Positions 60,578 through 64,000 of a stretch of DNA of 64,000 nt are shown piece by piece. Source of the stretch: Neurospora crassa OR74A (lineage: Eukaryota > Ascomycota > Sordariomycetes > Sordariales > Sordariaceae). Every line of letters starts with the position of its first letter. Position 1 is the first letter of the stretch. Location: NCBI RefSeq assembly GCF_000182925.2, contig NC_026502.1, positions 744,001 through 808,000 of the forward strand, given 5' to 3'. Below the pieces are notes generated by a model. The model made no database searches, was not told the DNA's origin, and worked only from the letters and a program-made list of their open reading frames with translations. The position numbers and the translations under genes were made by a program.

Positions 60578-63500
60578 GGTGAAGCAGAGGGAGGACCACG
60601 ACCCATTGAACGCGACAACGGAACGGTGTTCGTTGAAGGAGACTCGGGCCCTTGTCGCAAGGGAGCAGCGGCCTCCTGAGCCGGCGACCGGAGCAATCAG
60701 CGGCCGCGCGAAGGGATCGAGTCAGTCAAGAGAAATGGTACACGTGAAGATGCTACGGTATAGGATGGATATCAATTGGGCAGACGGACGGTCGGTCGGT
60801 CGGTCGTGGATCGGCGTTGGTTGCTGGCCGTTGAGGTGTTCGGACATGGATTGGAGGAGCTGGTAGGAGAAAAATTTTGCCCTTATTTCTAGCCCCAACG
60901 GGTTGATACACAACGTCCAGGCAATGCTAGCAAATTTTGGGAGGCGCGTCAAAAATTGCAGACCAACCGACGAGTGGCGGTTGGAGAAGGCTGCTGGAAA
61001 ACGGAATGGCATTTGGCCGCAACGAAAGAACGGAATGATGCCAAAACTGTTGCAATTCATGGTTCAGTTTCGTTGGCCTCATCCGATGACAGAGTAAATT
61101 ACCGTACTGCCCAATTCCGCCATCAAGTCTTTCATTCACAAGAGCTGCCTCGCTGGTCGTGAACTAGCAGACGACCGAGCGAGGAGTCGCTCCTTCCATC
61201 CTCACTAGCTAGTACCGACATTAGGTGCTACCCCTGGGTGTTGTAGCGGTAACTGAACATCGGCTAGCAGTTATACGTGCTGAGAATCTGGTATACTGTT
61301 AGGCTTGTGTTAGTCAGCGCTCCCGCCCCATTGCCTCTAACAAGACGCTGGCCCCACTTCGTAGTGTAATCGTGCATGGTGCTCGGCTGCCCCTGCCGGT
61401 GGCCGTTGAGGTTCACGCATTCCTAGTTGGTTGCCCTTTTGGCTGCACTTTGTCAACTGAAAGTCAAAAAGAGGTTCAACCACAGCAATGAGGTGAGCGG
61501 AAGTTCCACTTGTCGTGTGAGTGCCTACCTACCTATTTGTATCTCATTCACAGCTGATGACAAAGAAGATTGTTCATGCTTGATTCAAAAACACCGACAC
61601 GCCCAACTGGTTGGTTTAGTAGGAACCGATGTCGAAGAACAATGCATCCTGCAGACGGGTAAGACCGGTCATCAACGGTAAGCAGACATTCCTCACTTTA
61701 TGTACCTATCTATCTACCTACACCCAGATGCAGTTTAATGTGTAAGCAGTCCAATGTGTATGTACTTGGATTTCTCATTGGTGATCATTGTGCTGGAAAC
61801 GTATGCTGCGCACGAACTTGAAGTCTGCTTGCTCTGACCTAAGCCACGTTGTGAAGGAAATGTGGACGTCTCTGAGCATTCGTGATGATGGGTGACTTGT
61901 GCGTTGATGTCCTCCTACACTGTTTGGAGAAACCTCCAAACAAAGTCCATCAAACATGTACTGGAATGACATCCAATCCATCTGATTCGATGGCAAGTCG
62001 CCTCATAGGCTTGCTTACCATCTGCTTGGTCCGTATTGTACACTGCACTAGAACCCGGAGGCTCGTTGGTGTGGGGATGGCCTCGTGTCATGGGAACGTC
62101 CAGATGCACAAATACGACGGATCGTGATAGGTTAGACAAAGCAAACCTAGTTAACGCTGGCACCGCCATCCCGCACCAAGACCCCCCATGCTCCGGAGAG
62201 AGGGAAGAATCTCGGAGAGCCGGAAGTGATTGATGCCTCGTGGCTGCATATGTGTCCGTCCGTGGGGGAAGGGCGCCGAATCCGATGTATGTACACTACA
62301 TCTGGCCGCCAAGGTAGCATTTGAACGAACATCAGCTGGCATGGGCTTGGTTGTCGCCGGGTGAGGTTGGTGTTGTTGGTGTTGTCCTTTCAAAAGTCCG
62401 GGGTTGGAGTTCAGAACCAAAAAGAGTCCACAGCGGCATCGCACATGGTCAGCACTCCACCCCAGGCGCTTCGCAGAACATTACCCCGAAATTTGTGTTT
62501 TCGTTTCAGGAACTCCAACTAGTATTTTGTAGGCTCCAGTTTCGTTCTCGACGAAAGCCCCCCCCCCCCCCCCCCCCAAAAAAAAATAGCATTTGAGGCC
62601 GACACGCTTAGATCTTGGATATGCTTCATATTCCTTTCAGTAGCATTTTCAGACTGGTTCAAGAAACGAAAAAAAAAACAAAAAAAAGGCCTTTGGAGAT
62701 GATGGTGGCTGGAACACGAGGATGGATGGGCGAACGGGTCCACGGAACAGGGGGTGGACTTTGGGGCAGCGAGATCCTATCTGGAGAAATCTGCGGGGTA
62801 AGCACTGCATCACCTATGACAATCCAGATGGCGCTCGCTGTTGTTGTAGTCGCCCACTGCTGGTCACTTGCGCCTCATTTGTCGTTTCTTAATCTGTTTT
62901 CCTTCTTTTGGAGAAGCTTGGGGAAACCGTCCAATGTGCATGAGCCCCTTCATCCGATTGATACTCTACACCTGGAGGGACGGTCGAGAAGAGGCTGTCG
63001 GCCCTATTGATCGTCAGCCAAGGAAAGGGTTGAGACGTCACGTGTGATTGGCTGTGCTCCAGCCCGGCTTCACTCTCAAACCATGATTGGCCACGCGCAG
63101 GGAGATGCTGGAAGCGGACTTTGCGCTTACTGGCGGGCCCCCTTTTCCGCACTGACAAGGGGAATGCGGGGGAGGCACGCGGGGAAAGAGTATGGAGACT
63201 GTGGGGACCCCATAGCGACGACGGCAACAATGACAGCCCCGACGTGGCCATCATGGAATGCCGATCCGACTACCCTTGCTGCTTGGTAATCCCATCACAA
63301 TAGGGCAATCATGAATGGACATGGAACCTCTCAGCCTCCCGTCGGTCTCTCTCTTTCCGTGTCGCTGGACAAGTTATCCGTTTCCAGAAAATAAGACGTA
63401 ACTCTTTACGGTAGGTTGCCATATGCGGTGTGTGTCCTGTGGTCTTCGTTGTGTACTATGTAGGTTCAACTGAACATCAAGATAAGGATCTGATGGAGCT

Positions 63501-64000
63501 TGATGAACGACTCGAGATCCGCAGTTTTAGTTTCGTATCCCGTCTTGCCCTGAGTAGGTGGTCAAGGCCGGGACGGAGGTGGGTGGCACTTCCCTTGGCC
63601 ACACCCACACCCAAGACCTTTTCAGACTGGTTTCAACCGTCAGCCGCCCACGCTAACGTCGCCCGGCATCATTGACCCCGCTCCGTGTTGCGGTCATCCT
63701 CCAGGGGGACCCGACCTACCGCCCGCATTATCACGATCCACCTCGGGCGCAAAGAAGGACAAAGACGGTAAGCAGGTACTGGGGCTGTATGTACTCGAGT
63801 GCCCAGACTCTACTAGTCTCCAAGCCTACTTACTGCACATGCGCCGACTACTTGAACCTCCCCCTCCCACCACCTCGTCGTGCTTTTCTGTCTCTCCTAT
63901 CTCCAAGTCGTCAACTATTTCTTCTCCTTCATCAAGTATTTAACCGGAACACTCTCCCAGAGTTTCGAGTTTGTGTTCTATTCCAGCCTTGCTCTCTTCT
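60578..64000. other. 3.4-kb terminal spacer
   Basis: Left edge is the promoter of the Tbf1-like gene. C20 joined to an A-run lies at 62558-62587. No gene supported. The last 70 bases (AAGTATTTAACC then a C/T-rich stretch) resemble the promoter and leader of a plus-strand gene beginning beyond the window. Confidence 0.5.
62558..62587. repeat. C20 joined to A-run
   Basis: A run of C passes directly into a run of A, similar in style to the C/T junction at 32969-33002. Confidence 0.8.

Noticed and set aside
62889-63254. 121-codon minus-strand frame near the window end
   Set aside because: Low-complexity Ser/Pro composition, no domain and no supporting signals.

Overview
The window reads as nuclear DNA of a filamentous ascomycete, most likely Sordariales (Neurospora/Sordaria-like). 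Supporting signs are short introns (about 56-220 nt) with GTRNGT-type donors, CTAAC branch points and YAG acceptors; five nuclear tRNA genes that all carry an intron just 3' of the anticodon; a TTAGGG-type telobox protein; C-ending codon use in a highly expressed biosynthetic gene; and many microsatellites and long homopolymers in wide gene-free spacers. The species call is inference.

Layout. 1-5 kb: a small coiled-coil protein gene (minus), then a spacer. 5.1-5.3 kb: two tRNA-Ala(AGC) genes 23 bp apart. 7-8.5 kb: a four-exon gene with two tandem cyanovirin-N-homology domains and a glycine-rich tail. 12.3-14.5 kb: a Pps1-type dual-specificity phosphatase (minus). 18.3-20.1 kb: threonine synthase. 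21.8-22.9 kb: an uncertain small two-exon gene. 24.2-24.7 kb: a weak candidate gene (minus). 26.2-27.9 kb: the wybutosine enzyme Tyw2/Trm12 with an 83-residue glutamine run, convergent with an Ssp120-like EF-hand secretory protein at 28.1-28.9 kb. 30.9-32.5 kb: an unrecognised single-exon protein. 33.2 kb: tRNA-Phe. 34.5-36.1 kb: a four-finger C2H2 regulator (minus). 36.1-52.7 kb: a gene-poor block holding a short TA-flanked terminal-inverted-repeat element (43.6-44.05 kb), a third tRNA-Ala and a tRNA-Asp. 52.8-55.7 kb: a Zn2Cys6 transcription factor (minus). 57.0-60.6 kb: a Tbf1-like telobox protein (minus). 60.6-64 kb: a spacer.

No operon-like or cluster logic joins these genes; they are ordinary, independently transcribed housekeeping and regulatory genes. 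Loose links exist. Threonine synthase has a GAGTCA (Gcn4/CPC1-type) site upstream. Several 10-11 bp TTAGGG-register motifs lie in spacers of the same window that encodes the Tbf1-like factor, one of them about 240 bp upstream of tyw2. The tandem tRNA-Ala pair looks set up for one shared Pol III transcript. I saw no retroelement, virus-like element, CRISPR array, rRNA gene or heavily RIP-mutated (very AT-rich) block.

The most unusual items are the tandem-CVNH/glycine-rich protein, the pure (CAA)82 tract placed just before the SAM-binding motif of Tyw2, the candidate dicistronic tRNA-Ala pair, and the TA-flanked MITE-like element.
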